The position numbers and the translations under genes were made by a program. From positions 242,690-306,689 of the forward strand of contig WPIO01000218.1 in the NCBI GenBank assembly GCA_009760855.2: a stretch of 64,000 bases of DNA, read 5' to 3'. Every line of letters starts with the position of its first letter. Position 1 is the first letter of the stretch. Positions 1 through 9,139 of the stretch are shown here, piece after piece. This stretch comes from Cristatella mucedo (lineage: Eukaryota > Bryozoa > Phylactolaemata > Cristatellidae). The notes beneath the pieces are model-generated. The model did not search any database. It had not been told where the DNA came from and saw nothing but the letters and a program-made list of their open reading frames with translations.

Positions 1-1003
1 TGACTAAACGAGCAAGCATTAGAAAGATCTACTGATAACTCGGGAAAAGTCGTTGTTGAGAAACTTAAAATAATTAGACCTAAACTTGCTTTACAGATAG
101 AAAACAATGAACAACTTCAGAAAGTTTTGCGACCTAAAGCAGATATATATAGTACTATTCAAAAAGCAAGAACGGCTGTTAGTGAAGGAAAGCATAAAAA
201 GCGATTACTATAGCAAATCAAGCAAAGACATACGCAGCAAATCCAGAAATACGAGAAGCTATTGATGTTGCTCAAAAAGATTTAGCTGAAGAGTTTAATA
301 TAAATCCTACTACTGGAACTCCAAAGAAAACTGTTGTAGTAGAAGATTTGGATAAAGCTAATCTAATTGGAATTTTTTTAAATGAAGATGGTTATATTCC
401 AAATTATGTAGCAAGAATAATAAATGAGATGGACAGTACAAATAAAGATTTAAAGTTATATGAGTTAGGACTAAAACTTCATAATGATAAAATCTATTCT
501 GCTGAAAAGGAATTTGAACAAACTGCTCATGATATCCTAGAATACACTTTGAACTATTATACTAAATTTGATTGTAAACAAATGGATGAAATAAGTAAAG
601 CATATGAATTAATAATTGATAGGAAGAAAGATTTACTTGATATTATTGGAGCAAAGAAAACTGGTGGTATAAGCAAATATGTAAGAAAAACTGTAGAGTA
701 TCTTAGCGAAAAAAATCTTCTTGATGTTATTACAGTGCTAGATAAAAAGAAAAAAAGAAGTGTAAAAGAACAGAGTTTTAGATTATTTAAGACCAAAAGT
801 TGGAAGCGGTATTGAAAAACTTCCATAACTTGTAAAGAATGATTATGAAGTATTTGATAAGATTGAATTATGGATCCGTGAACTTGCTGCTGGAAATACT
901 GCAGTAGTAAATTCTATTAGTGCTGCTGTTGATTACCTTGCAAAATCTAGAAAAGTACCAAAGTCAAATGCTGCTAAAATTGATAAACTTGTATGTGATA
1001 TAT
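1..1003 (+). pseudogene. Unknown charged protein of the Maverick-like element
   Basis: The longest open piece is 348-815 (155 residues). Reading continues on both sides with frame changes: coding-like sequence precedes it from about 190, and after a frameshift near 770 a frame runs on to about 1003. The protein is rich in Lys, Glu, Asp and Leu, predicted helical, with no signal peptide or membrane segment. I recognise no domain. It lies directly upstream of the virion-type genes in the same orientation, so a virion-associated or assembly role is possible but unsupported. The left end is cut by the window. Confidence 0.4.
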
Positions 1004-1007
1004 ATAA

Positions 1008-1850
1008 ATGGCTGATCTTTTTGGTGTAGCTAAGGATATTCTAAAAAATGTGGAGCCAATCAAAAAGGATACCATTGCAGGTAAGGAAGGATATATTTTT
1101 AATGTAACTGGAACAAGTAATCCTATTAGGGTAAACATTAATAATTCAATAAGACTTAAGAATAAAAGGTTAAAGGTATGTTTCAAAAGGTTTGTTGGCA
1201 CAAATTCTATTAAGAATATTACATCTGCAAATAATACTTTTGTTTACCGACTTGCTGGCGGTTCTGATCGTATAGGAAGGGTTCCTCCTGGAATATATGC
1301 TGCTGTGTCTGATGATGTAAATATTGGCATTGCAGAAACGATAAATAATTCTATTGTGTTATCTGGAAGTGATAAGTTTGTACTAGGCATTGATACTGGT
1401 ACTTCTAATTCTTGGATTACTATGCCTGCTTGATTTACAGTTGCTGCTGTTAAGTCTACGACAGCTTTAATTCTTGGATTTACTGGAACTGTTTATACAA
1501 CTGATAAAACATTGCCATTAAATACATACACTGCTGCTCCTGGAAAGCAGTTCACACAGATAGTTGTAGATCCTGGAGAAAAGATTATTTCTGAGAATTA
1601 AGTTTTTGTTTCTGACTTGAATTTAATTCTTATAAACTGTAATTTGGTTGCTAGTGGAACTAGTTATATTAATAATATCGAAACACAAGCTCTAAGAAGT
1701 TTTGCTTATAATTTCTATCCTTGGGAACAAATGGTATATGAGCCGAATATACGCTAGAATATCACAATATTGTTGGAGATTCTATTTCTGATATATTGAT
1801 TACAATTACATATCAAAATTTAAAAGTTCTAGATTTGGATCTCAGAAAAT
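1008..1850 (+). pseudogene. Virion-type protein, beta-rich, broken
   Basis: A 141-residue frame (1008-1433) starts MADLFGVAKD and is Gly/Ser/Thr/Asn/Ile-rich with alternating hydrophobic residues, suggesting beta strands. After the stop near 1433 the coding pattern continues through about 1850 with two or three more breaks. This includes a segment with the residues SYINN near 1661, followed by an aromatic-rich stretch. Position and composition suggest a capsid or penton-type protein of the Maverick-like element. I cannot assign it to major or minor capsid from sequence alone. Frameshifts and stops show it is no longer functional. Confidence 0.4.
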
Positions 1851-1944
1851 TACCGTCGTAATAGAAATTATTGAAAAATAATATAAGAATGTCTATATTA
1901 CAGGAACTACTAGTTCTGATTCAAAGACATTAGTTCCACCACTG

Positions 1945-2733
1945 ATGCTTGGATCAGATTCTGGTTATAACAAAATAGGCTTACGTAGAGTTGAGTTTAC
2001 TTATACAAATAAAGTTGTAATGAATGTTATTTCTAATGTAAACAATTTTCTTTGGTACAAACCAGGCCTTACATCTGCGCAAACATCTATTCAGATTTCT
2101 AATGGATATTATGATAGTAATAAAATTGTTAATGCATTAAATACTGCCCTATCAGCAGCAGGTGCTTTAAATACTATAGTAGGTAGGGTTGTAACTGGTG
2201 GAATAAAATTTAGTGTTGATACTGATGATAAGATAATTTTACAAGTTTATAACGATCACGTTGTAGTACTTGGAAGTAATGCACCTGGAACTACTTATCC
2301 TATTGGTGACACTCTTGGTTTCAGTTCAAATCAGCAGGGTTCATTTGATGCTGATTTAGTTGGTGGACCACCATATGAAGCAATTGAGAAAGCTATGCAT
2401 TTCCCTGGAACTTATAAGGCTTGGAATAAGATGCAACTGCCTGATAAATCTGGTGTGAGATGGATAGGTGTTGACTGTGATCTTGTTAATCCAGATATGA
2501 ACTACGTTGAAAATAGAAAAGGTTTCTTAAAACAATCATCATCTTTATATATAATAGATACTGATGATATAAATCCTGGAAAAAAAGTTGATGTACACAT
2601 TCCAAATGTATTATTTTTACCTACAAGAGGACACATCAACGGCGTTAGTGCTATAAAAATAAATTTAACATATCAAAATGAGAATGCAATAATTATTATT
2701 AGTGATGTTGCTACTATAGAAATTTCGAAATAA
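1945..2733 (+). CDS. Capsid/fibre-associated virion-type protein, copy A
   Basis: Frame of 262 residues. Coding sequence in the same frame extends upstream to about 1884 (GTTSSDSKTLVPP just before the first Met), so the listed start may not be the native one. The protein is rich in Gly, Val, Ile, Asn and Asp with repeated short hydrophobic stretches, as expected of a beta-sandwich virion protein. It contains the blocks NGYYDSNKIVNALN and GGIKFSVDTDD, which recur in the next gene (3390-3619). The two are therefore tandem paralogues. I infer a virion role from gene order and composition. No enzymatic motif is visible. Confidence 0.45.
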   Translation: MLGSDSGYNKIGLRRVEFTYTNKVVMNVISNVNNFLWYKPGLTSAQTSIQISNGYYDSNKIVNALNTALSAAGALNTIVGRVVTGGIKFSVDTDDKIILQVYNDHVVVLGSNAPGTTYPIGDTLGFSSNQQGSFDADLVGGPPYEAIEKAMHFPGTYKAWNKMQLPDKSGVRWIGVDCDLVNPDMNYVENRKGFLKQSSSLYIIDTDDINPGKKVDVHIPNVLFLPTRGHINGVSAIKINLTYQNENAIIIISDVATIEISK

Positions 2734-2739
2734 TATAAG

Positions 2740-3619
2740 AATATCTATAAGAATAACTGGAACAAGTAGATCAGATTCAAAAACTTTAGTCCCACCAATC
2801 AATTGAGCAGAATGTAATAAAGTTGGCTTGCGAAGAATTGAGTTTAGTTATCCAAAAAGGCCAACAATTAAAATAGTTAAGGATGAAAGCGATGAGTTGC
2901 ACTTAAATGTAATGTAATGTATCTCCGTCAGTAACTCCACAAAGTCATAAAGACCATGTGGGTGTGACGCAGGAGAGTTTTGTATAGCGCACTCACAGCC
3001 TAAGCGGCTTTCGGTACGCATTCGGTAGCCAACAGACTTTGTCTCACGCAACAAAGAGAAAGTGGGAAGCATAGCAGAGTTAGGAGAGCAGTTGAGGTAG
3101 TGAGTAGCATAGAAGTAGCAGTTCAGGACCGCTGAAAAAGATGTGCCAAAGTCAGCAGTTGGAGAGTAGATGTCGTTGCGTAAGAATTGTGGAAGCGAGT
3201 TCCACAGTCTAGGACCTGCAGAGCTAAAGCTGCCGTCGCCAACTGTCTTTAAGCGGAGGAATGGGACAGCTAATTTATTTTTCACACAGGACTTGAGGGC
3301 GCGAACAGGCTGAAACTGATGCAGCAGTTCAGCTAGGTATGAAAGATTAGCATCAACACCACTTCCAGACTTCATAAAGATTCCTGATGGTTATTATGAT
3401 AGTATGGGAATTGTATTTTGTTTAAACAGATTACTGCTTCAAACAGGAAATTATTACACACCTAGAACTTCTAAAGGTGGAATAACATTTAGCGTTGATA
3501 CTGATGATAGAATAATTATGCAAGTTTTCGGCGCTTATATTGTATTATTTGATTATGATAAATCAACAAGTCAAACTCTTGGTTTTAACTCAAAACTGCA
3601 AGGTATAACAAGTAACTGA
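2740..3619 (+). pseudogene. Virion-type protein, copy B, split by a LINE insertion
   Basis: The left piece (about 2740-2905) encodes GTSRSDSKTLVPP and LRRIEFSYP, close to copy A residues. The right piece (about 3348-3619) encodes DGYYDSMGIV and GGITFSVDTDDRIIMQV, again matching copy A, and ends in a stop at 3617-3619, well short of copy A. Between them sits a minus-strand LINE-B fragment (2906-3347). The gene is a second copy of the 1945-2733 gene, disrupted by the insertion and apparently truncated at its 3' end. Duplicated virion genes may encode alternative surface proteins, but that is inference. Confidence 0.5.
2906..3347 (-). mobile_element. LINE-B 3' fragment inside virion-type gene
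   Basis: On the minus strand this reads the C-terminal LINE-B reverse-transcriptase ORF, with the blocks LAELLHQFQPVR and RLWNSLPQFL. It ends in a short (ATTAC)n tail, seen as gtaatgtaat at about 2908 on the plus strand. It matches LINE-B copies at 33745-34578 and 57245-58074. It is 5' truncated at about 3347, as expected of target-primed reverse transcription. The flanking virion gene resumes immediately. Confidence 0.85.
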
Positions 3620-3644
3620 ACCTACTGCAGCTCAGTTTTTAGAA

Positions 3645-3953
3645 ATGAAACAAAAAGTTAAACTTGATAATGCAAACGATTGTTTTAGTAGTGATGGTGT
3701 ATACAGATATTCTCCTGATGGAATAATAGATAACAGTACTGTAGTCAAAATAAAGTGTTTGTGGAGAAGTATTATTGATGATTTTATTCCAAAACAATAT
3801 CATGCGCAATGCTTACAAGGTTTACATGTTTTAAAACTTAGTGAATGCTTTTACTCTGAGTTTGAGATTTTTGTTCCTGGATTGAACTGTGATGAACCTC
3901 CACTAGATTATGTAGCTGCTGGAAATGTAAGAATTCCTAGTACAGATTTTTAA
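3645..3953 (+). CDS. Hypothetical protein of Maverick-like element
   Basis: Frame of 102 residues starting MKQKVKLDN. It is mixed charged and hydrophobic with several Cys residues but no metal-binding spacing. It ends at 3953, and the next frame begins at 3954, so the two are directly abutting and could be one gene broken by a stop (TAA then ATG). No domain recognised. Its place between virion-type and fibre-type genes suggests a virion or assembly function, which is inference only. Confidence 0.35.
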   Translation: MKQKVKLDNANDCFSSDGVYRYSPDGIIDNSTVVKIKCLWRSIIDDFIPKQYHAQCLQGLHVLKLSECFYSEFEIFVPGLNCDEPPLDYVAAGNVRIPSTDF

Positions 3954-4226
3954 ATGCCGCTTAGAGAACCATTTTGTATGCTATTGCTTAAAGATGAAAA
4001 GTATTTTGATTTTGAGTTTGATATAATAAGCAAATATGGTAGATTTATTAATAAGAAAGCAAATGGTTATGATATAAAGTATTATATAAGAAGATGTTTG
4101 ATCCAAGTAGTAGAAGAAGATGATCCTTGCAGATTTGCTAGAATAGTGCCTATTGTTAAAGAAATACTTGACATATCAAATCTTTTAATTACTAACTATA
4201 TAGATGAGTCGAAGACATCACTGTGA
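3954..4226 (+). CDS. Hypothetical protein of Maverick-like element
   Basis: Frame of 90 residues starting immediately after the stop of the preceding frame, in the same reading frame (TAA ATG). It may therefore be the C-terminal part of that gene after a nonsense mutation. It is rich in Asp, Glu, Ile and aromatic residues, with DFEFDIISKYGRFI near the start. No recognisable motif, signal or membrane segment. Confidence 0.35.
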   Translation: MPLREPFCMLLLKDEKYFDFEFDIISKYGRFINKKANGYDIKYYIRRCLIQVVEEDDPCRFARIVPIVKEILDISNLLITNYIDESKTSL

Positions 4227-4297
4227 TGACTACGTAAGTAGAATAAATGGTTATATTCTATCAGATCTTGGATGCGCATGGAAATTGAATTATTAAT

Positions 4298-5007
4298 ATG
4301 AGAGATCCTGTGAATGATGGTGATGCTGTAGCAAAGTCGTATGCAGATGCAAACTTTATTGTAAATGGTGGTACTTCTTTAAATCTTCAGAATAGACCAA
4401 TTACAAATCTTGCTCCAGGAGTTAATCCACCAGATGCTGTTAATGTTAGTCAATTATCAAACTATGTTAAAAAATCTGGTGATACAATGACTGGAGATTT
4501 AAATATGAATAGTTTTGCTATTACTTCTACATACTGAATTCTAGTGTTACTACACCAACAGTTTTACCTGATGACTTTTGTGTTACTTATGGAGGATTGT
4601 AAAGAGATGTGTTATTGAAGAGTTCTCCTGCTACAACAAATTTAAATATGAATGATAACTCTATAATAAATGTTGCTGAGCCTGTCAATCCTTCAGATTC
4701 TGCAACAAAACCTTATGTTGATAGAACAGTTAAAAAAGTAACAGAAGTTGTTGTACTTACATTAATGCCGAGAGCAATGATAACACAAATCGATATTTCT
4801 ACTGCATATTCTTGGGAATAAAAAAACAGTCAGCCATTGATAATACTTAGGGCTATGGTAATCGGTTCGTCTAATTGCATTCAATTAAAGCAAAACAGCG
4901 ATCCTTTAATAGTATCAGGTGATATACGTGCTATAAATGCTTCATCTAGTGGTACTAATTCTAAGTATTACGCTTATTTTAATAGATTGCCTGCTGGTTA
5001 TTTTTAG
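4298..5007 (+). pseudogene. Phage-type fibre/tail-fibre-like protein, broken
   Basis: Frame 4298-4537 (79 residues) carries motifs typical of trimeric phage-type fibres: ITNLAPGVNPPDAVNVSQL and SGDTMTGDLNMN. A second piece, 4609-4821, repeats the theme with NVAEPVNPSDSATKPYVD. A further open stretch (about 4829-5007) is Ser/Asn/Gly-rich. The repeated block (a small hydrophobic, N, P, D, then AxKxYxD) is the neck-repeat pattern of many tail fibres. Such proteins are also carried by Polinton-related viruses, where they may bind host cells. Here two or more frameshifts or stops separate the pieces, so the gene is dead. The fibre reading rests on motif recognition. Confidence 0.55.
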
Positions 5008-5100
5008 AGTGATAACCTAGGAAATATGAAGGTTAATCTTTTAACTTCTTACATAAGTACCTGAGAAGCACAAATGGACAAGTAATACAATTAATTATTT

Positions 5101-5487
5101 TTATTTAGTTGCTTTGCGTTTGCCTTTTATTAATGGGAATAGTTTTGCTATATGCATTACTGATTCATGTTCTAAACAATGGTGAATGCAGAACAACTCG
5201 GAACACCTTTTTTTAAAGTGTTTCTTTGCTAAGCAGTATATCTTTGTAGTTCTTTGTTTAGAATATTTATTCCGTGCATAATAACAATCTGCGTCAATGA
5301 TTATTTTGTTGTTTCTTAAAATACTACAATCGAATTCGGTTTCTGTACTATCTAAATCGCAGATATCGCAACGCATTTCATACTTTAGCTTTGGTCTTCG
5401 TTTAACATTTTGACAAACTGGATAACCTGACTCTAAGTATTCAATTTCGCTAAATGTTTTCGAAGAGCTCTCACAAAATATTTCCAT
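5101..5487 (-). CDS. Cysteine-rich protein, possible zinc-binding
   Basis: Intact minus-strand frame of 128 residues lying head to head with the integrase (only about 10 bases between the two starts). It has paired cysteines: CDICD at about residues 41-45, then single Cys at about 54, 68 and 85, and a C-terminal cluster RCSELFCIHHCLEHE. The spacing suggests one or two zinc-binding units, with a basic tail (KGKRKATK). I do not recognise the family. It is one of the few frames in this element without visible damage. The shared upstream gap may be a bidirectional promoter. Confidence 0.5.
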   Translation of the reverse strand: MEIFCESSSKTFSEIEYLESGYPVCQNVKRRPKLKYEMRCDICDLDSTETEFDCSILRNNKIIIDADCYYARNKYSKQRTTKIYCLAKKHFKKRCSELFCIHHCLEHESVMHIAKLFPLIKGKRKATK

Positions 5488-5496
5488 TTCTATAGA

Positions 5497-6372
5497 ATGT
5501 CATGTTTAACTCTAAATGAAAAAAAGGAAGGGAAATTGAATCCAGACTCTGATATAAGCCAGATATTCAAACCAAAGCCAAAAGTAATTCCAAAAGGTTT
5601 CTTTGATGAAGCTAAACCTAATGAGAGTCATCAAGCAGACATTTTATATATGCCAAATGATTCTGGATACAAATATGCTTTGAGTGTTATTGATGTTGCT
5701 AGCAGATATAAAGACTCAAGACCACTTAAAACAAAGTCGTCTAAAGAGGTAACACAAGCTATAACAGATATTTATACAAAAAGTTTATTGAAATGGCCAA
5801 AGAAGATAACAGTAGATCCTGGGACTGAGTTTCAAGGAGAATTCATGAAAGAAATGAAAAGACATGAAACACAAGTTATTGAAGCTAGAAGTAAAAAGAA
5901 TGTTGCACTTGTTGAAAGAATGAATAGAACTGTAGCAGAGAGAGCATTTATTGCACAATATGAACAAGAATTAGAAAACATTAATAATTGAAATTTCAAT
6001 AGAAATAAAGATTGAATTTATAATTTACCAAAGATTATTGATTATGTAAATAATAGCGTTACAAAATCAATTAGTGAAGAACCTGTAAAGGCGATAAAAA
6101 AAGAATCAGTAAAACTAAATATCCCAAAATATCATAGAAAAGTCGGAGAACGAGAAAAATTGTTAGAACTTGGAACAGCTGTTAGATATTTACTAGAACC
6201 TGGTGAAGGAGAAGATGAAAAGAGAAGAAGAGCTACAGATCCAATATGGAGTTTGACTAAACATAATATTGTCAGAATAATGGTATTGAAAAAACAACCG
6301 GTGCGTTTTTGGGTAAATGATGTTAAAAGGAGTTTGGTTAGAGAGCAGTTGCAAGTGATCAAACAGGACTAA
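5497..6372 (+). pseudogene. Retroviral-type DDE integrase of Maverick-like element
   Basis: First frame 5497-5991 (164 residues) shows the integrase core: first catalytic Asp in QADILYMP, second in TVDPGTEFQGE, and the Glu in VALVERMNRT, about 32 residues after the second Asp. A stop-rich patch of about 40 bases (5989-6027) breaks the gene. Coding then resumes and ends at 6372 with a C-terminal domain containing LEPGEGEDEKRRRATDPIWS and KRSLVREQLQ, a tail I associate with Maverick-type integrases. The enzyme would join element ends to host DNA. The N-terminal zinc module is not evident in this frame, so the start may be further upstream or lost. Confidence 0.75.
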
Positions 6373-6767
6373 TTTCTGTTTGTGAACGTCGTTCTATAAG
6401 ATCGTTAAACTCTTCTTTTGTAACTAATTCATCAGATAAAGCATCTGTTATTTTTTAAATAAACTGTGTGTTAGAATCAAGAGAAAATGTTTTTCTTTTA
6501 TCTATTTCAACTAAAACACCATCAACTGCCATTAGCATTGCTGTTAGTGCTGAGAAAGCTGAGACTGCATTAGTTATTTCAGGATGTGCATGAACATTTA
6601 TTGTAGAAACAGTAACTCCTAAAGCTACTAGTATATTTACTATTTTAATTATATATCTCACTCTTGTTAAATTTGTTAGACATGATCTAACTTTAATGTT
6701 ATACTCAATTACCTCATCATATCCTTTAAGAGCAAATTTTTTTCCTAGATCTGCCGTTTCCTATAAT
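6373..6767 (-). pseudogene. Small membrane-protein-like gene, one nonsense codon
   Basis: On the minus strand one frame is open from about 6767 down to a TAA at 6455-6457, then continues in the same frame to a stop at about 6373, next to the integrase stop. The first annotated Met (6661) is internal; coding-like sequence lies upstream (DLGKKFALKGYDE). The middle contains a hydrophobic stretch (IVNILVALGVTVSTINV), then Ala/Met/Leu-rich residues, suggesting one or two membrane helices. Family unknown. It converges tail to tail with the integrase. Confidence 0.4.
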
Positions 6768-6821
6768 TATTTATTTTTTTATTTCCTTTCACACACTATT
6801 TTAATTCTATTTAAATTTTTT

Positions 6822-7292
6822 TTAAATACCATTACATTTACGTATATGAGATGAAAATCTGACTTTCTGTAAATTAATATTTAAAGCATCTTCATCAGTA
6901 AGTTCGAATCCTTCTGGTATAGCAACAACTAAATGTGTTTTATCTTGTATATCAATTAAAAATGGGTTTGGAATTGAAATAATTAAAATTTTAGAACTAA
7001 TATCAATAATTTCATCATTAATAATCAACCAAAAGTGAGTAGTAGATGATTTATGTTTTCTAAATATACTAAAATCCCTTTCAATTCTAATATCACACTT
7101 TCCTTTTAATAAATCTCTAGCAAGTAAACATGAAACTAAACAATAATTTTTCTACTAGAAAACGCTATTTCTATAACTTCTATAGTTTTCTTAATTGTAC
7201 TCCTAGTTTTTGTAAAGATACATTATAACTATTCATAAAAGAAGATTCAATTTTATCATCATACAGTGAAAATGAATTTATTTCAGACATTT
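6822..7292 (-). pseudogene. Hypothetical protein at the element edge, broken
   Basis: A minus-strand Met near 7290 begins MSEINSFSLYDDKIESSF. The frame breaks near 7190 and coding-like sequence continues in other frames, ending in the open piece 6822-7028 (68 residues, with VVAIPEGFELTDEDALNI). The whole is AT-rich and beta-strand-like in its C-terminal half. No domain recognised. It is the last gene before the compositional edge of the element. Confidence 0.35.
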
Positions 7293-7380
7293 TATAATAT
7301 ACAGATATTCTTTTTTAAATCAAATTTAGAAACTCTGAAAAAAATGTACTATAATATATAATAACTTAATTTTTGGAATA

Positions 7381-8590
7381 TAGTGAGTAGTCTATTGTTT
7401 TCCATTTGCGCCGAAGCAACACCTGTTGGAGTAGGATTTGATTTTTCTTTTTCGGACACTGACACTCGGGAGGGCCACTTCAAAAGAAGACCGAGCGATG
7501 CGAGGTCGAATTTTGGAGTGTGCTCGAGTGAGGGTCAGGGTGCGAAATGGAAATATCACATACTACTCGGCGAGCTTACTACGCAAGAACGGCTGGCGGC
7601 AGGATTGCGATGGCGCCGGCGACGGCCCCGCCTTGCCTCCCAGGAGCCGGCCATAGGGAATACGTTATGCAGCAGCAGCAGCTGCGGCGGCGGATTGCGA
7701 GAGGCCGGCTGGTCGCACCGAAGAAATATCGCAGCTGTGGCGGCGACAGCTGAGCGAGGTGTGTTGTGTGTAGGCAGGGGTGGGCTGGTCGCACCAGTGT
7801 CGCATGACGATCGTTTGAGTGTCCAAAATCGCGAAACGGCCGCCAGCGGCCCCTGGGCCTCTGGTCTGTTGTCGCAGACTTGCACATACTTCTAGCCTCC
7901 CGGCCGCTTCTTTCCAGCATGCGATTGATATCGTAGAGCTCCCATTTGACGGCCGCATTCACGTCGCGGCAGCACTCGTCCACCTCAACTACCGGGAAAT
8001 CCCTAGCCACACTGAAGGTCGCTCATTCGCGACGAGCGAGCGCTGGAAACTTCACATTTTTTCATAGCCGTGTTTCTTTCTTAATCTGTCCAGATTTAAA
8101 TGTGAAGCATACAGTTGGGCCGAACGCTACTTGCACGATCTGCTTAACGCACTTCACGAGCAACGATTTCCGCGAGCACACTTTAGCTTCTCTCCGCCTG
8201 CTTCAACTTCTCTCTCGGCTCACGCTTGCCTCGCACCACTCAAAAAGAGGCGTCGTCGGGCTCGCTCGCTCGCTCTCCGTCTGTGCTCACCGAATCCTCG
8301 CCCGGTAAAACCTTCAGCACTGCAGCTTCACCCGAAATAAGCTCCGCAGCTCCGCTGCCGCTGTCTCCTCTCCGCCCCTTCCGCTCTATCTCTTCGCCCG
8401 GCCCTGTTTAGCTTAGCTCTGCCCCAAAATGTTTCGCCTCGCTGTCGCGAGCTTAGCTAGGCCGTGAGTGCTCACGCACGAAGGCGGCAGTGCGACGGGG
8501 AGAATGGCGATTGATGCCCTACATGTTGTAACTTTACACTTTACTACAACTCTGATTGATTATCTTCAGCGTAGCTGAGTAGATTTAATT
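7381..8590. other. CpG-rich flank, no supported gene
   Basis: Base composition switches from AT-rich to GC- and CpG-rich at about 7380. Overlapping frames of 60-170 codons on both strands are low-complexity and mutually contradictory. None shows a domain, so I treat them as composition artefacts. The segment could be a CpG-rich non-coding region or old repeat. The stretch after about 8330 shows scattered copies of the 22-bp motif described at 9140-9745. Confidence 0.5.
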
Positions 8591-8596
8591 CAGCTA

Positions 8597-8725
8597 ATTT
8601 GGTCCAGCGGTTAAGGTGCTCGCCCATGACTAAAGTCTGGCTGAGGTCGTGGGCTCGAGCCCGGAGGCATATGTGAAGCGCCTGAATAGAGATTAAGTTC
8701 TCTTGGGGTGATATATAAATGAATT
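8597..8725 (+). mobile_element. tRNA-derived SINE with LINE-A-type 3' tail
   Basis: The head has RNA polymerase III promoter boxes: an A box TGGTCCAGCGG at 8600-8610 and a B box GGGCTCGAGCCC at 8651-8662. The tail at 8675-8708 reads gaagcgcctgaatagagatt and continues aagttctct. This is nearly the same as the LINE-A 3' end (for example 28756-28795) and keeps the inner AGAGA/TCTCT hairpin. An AT-rich simple tail follows. This is the classic design of a SINE that borrows the 3' end of a partner LINE. The head could derive from a class II tRNA (Leu/Ser type), but that is uncertain. Confidence 0.7.
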
Positions 8726-9139
8726 ATATATAATATTCGTTAGCCGTGCTTCGATGCACTCATTTCTTCAGAATTGGTCACTCTTCTGCCAACTTTAAAA
8801 CGCGTTAGCTCCGCTGCGAGTAAGCAACCAATGGCCTATAGTAGCTCCATACGTTTGCAAGACGATTGGATCATTTAAACGGGCCAAAGTGTTGATACCA
8901 CACGCCAATCGGGTTTGAACGAGCTACAGGCAGATCGCTAGCATAGAAATCCGGTAGCAGGAATTACATTGAAGAGATTTTTGATGGAGTAGCAGCAGCC
9001 TAGGTGAGCAGCCAATGCGGTACGCTGCGTTTGCTTTTGTCGCCTCGTCCAAGCGTTTAAGCATAGGGAGATAAGAGATTACCGGCTACCTCCAATCTGT
9101 GGGGTTGGGGAAAGCGTTGCTCCATTCGCTCAAGCTTCA
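8726..9139. other. No supported gene
   Basis: No frame, RNA gene or clear repeat could be supported here. The sequence is of mixed composition with no splice-bounded coding pattern. Confidence 0.4.

Larger units (their letters stand above)
1..7380. mobile_element. Maverick/Polinton-like element, partial and decayed
   Basis: This stretch is strongly AT-rich compared with the GC-rich DNA that begins sharply near 7380. It carries genes on both strands. They include a retroviral-type DDE integrase (5497-6372, plus), two related virion-type genes (about 1884-3619), fibre-type motifs (4298-4821) and several small genes of unknown role. This mix of integrase and virion-type genes is known from Mavericks/Polintons and their adintovirus relatives. 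No protein-primed DNA polymerase, packaging ATPase or protease is visible, so they would have to lie left of the window or be lost. Many genes have stops or frameshifts, and a LINE-B copy has inserted at 2906-3347, so it is an old copy. The right terminal inverted repeat is not identified. Confidence 0.55.

Noticed and set aside
7383-8411. Six or more overlapping frames in the CpG-rich flank
   Set aside because: Contradictory frames on both strands, low-complexity composition and no domain.
8597-8675. A functional tRNA gene
   Set aside because: A and B boxes are present but the cloverleaf is imperfect, and the unit continues into a LINE-type tail, so it is a SINE.
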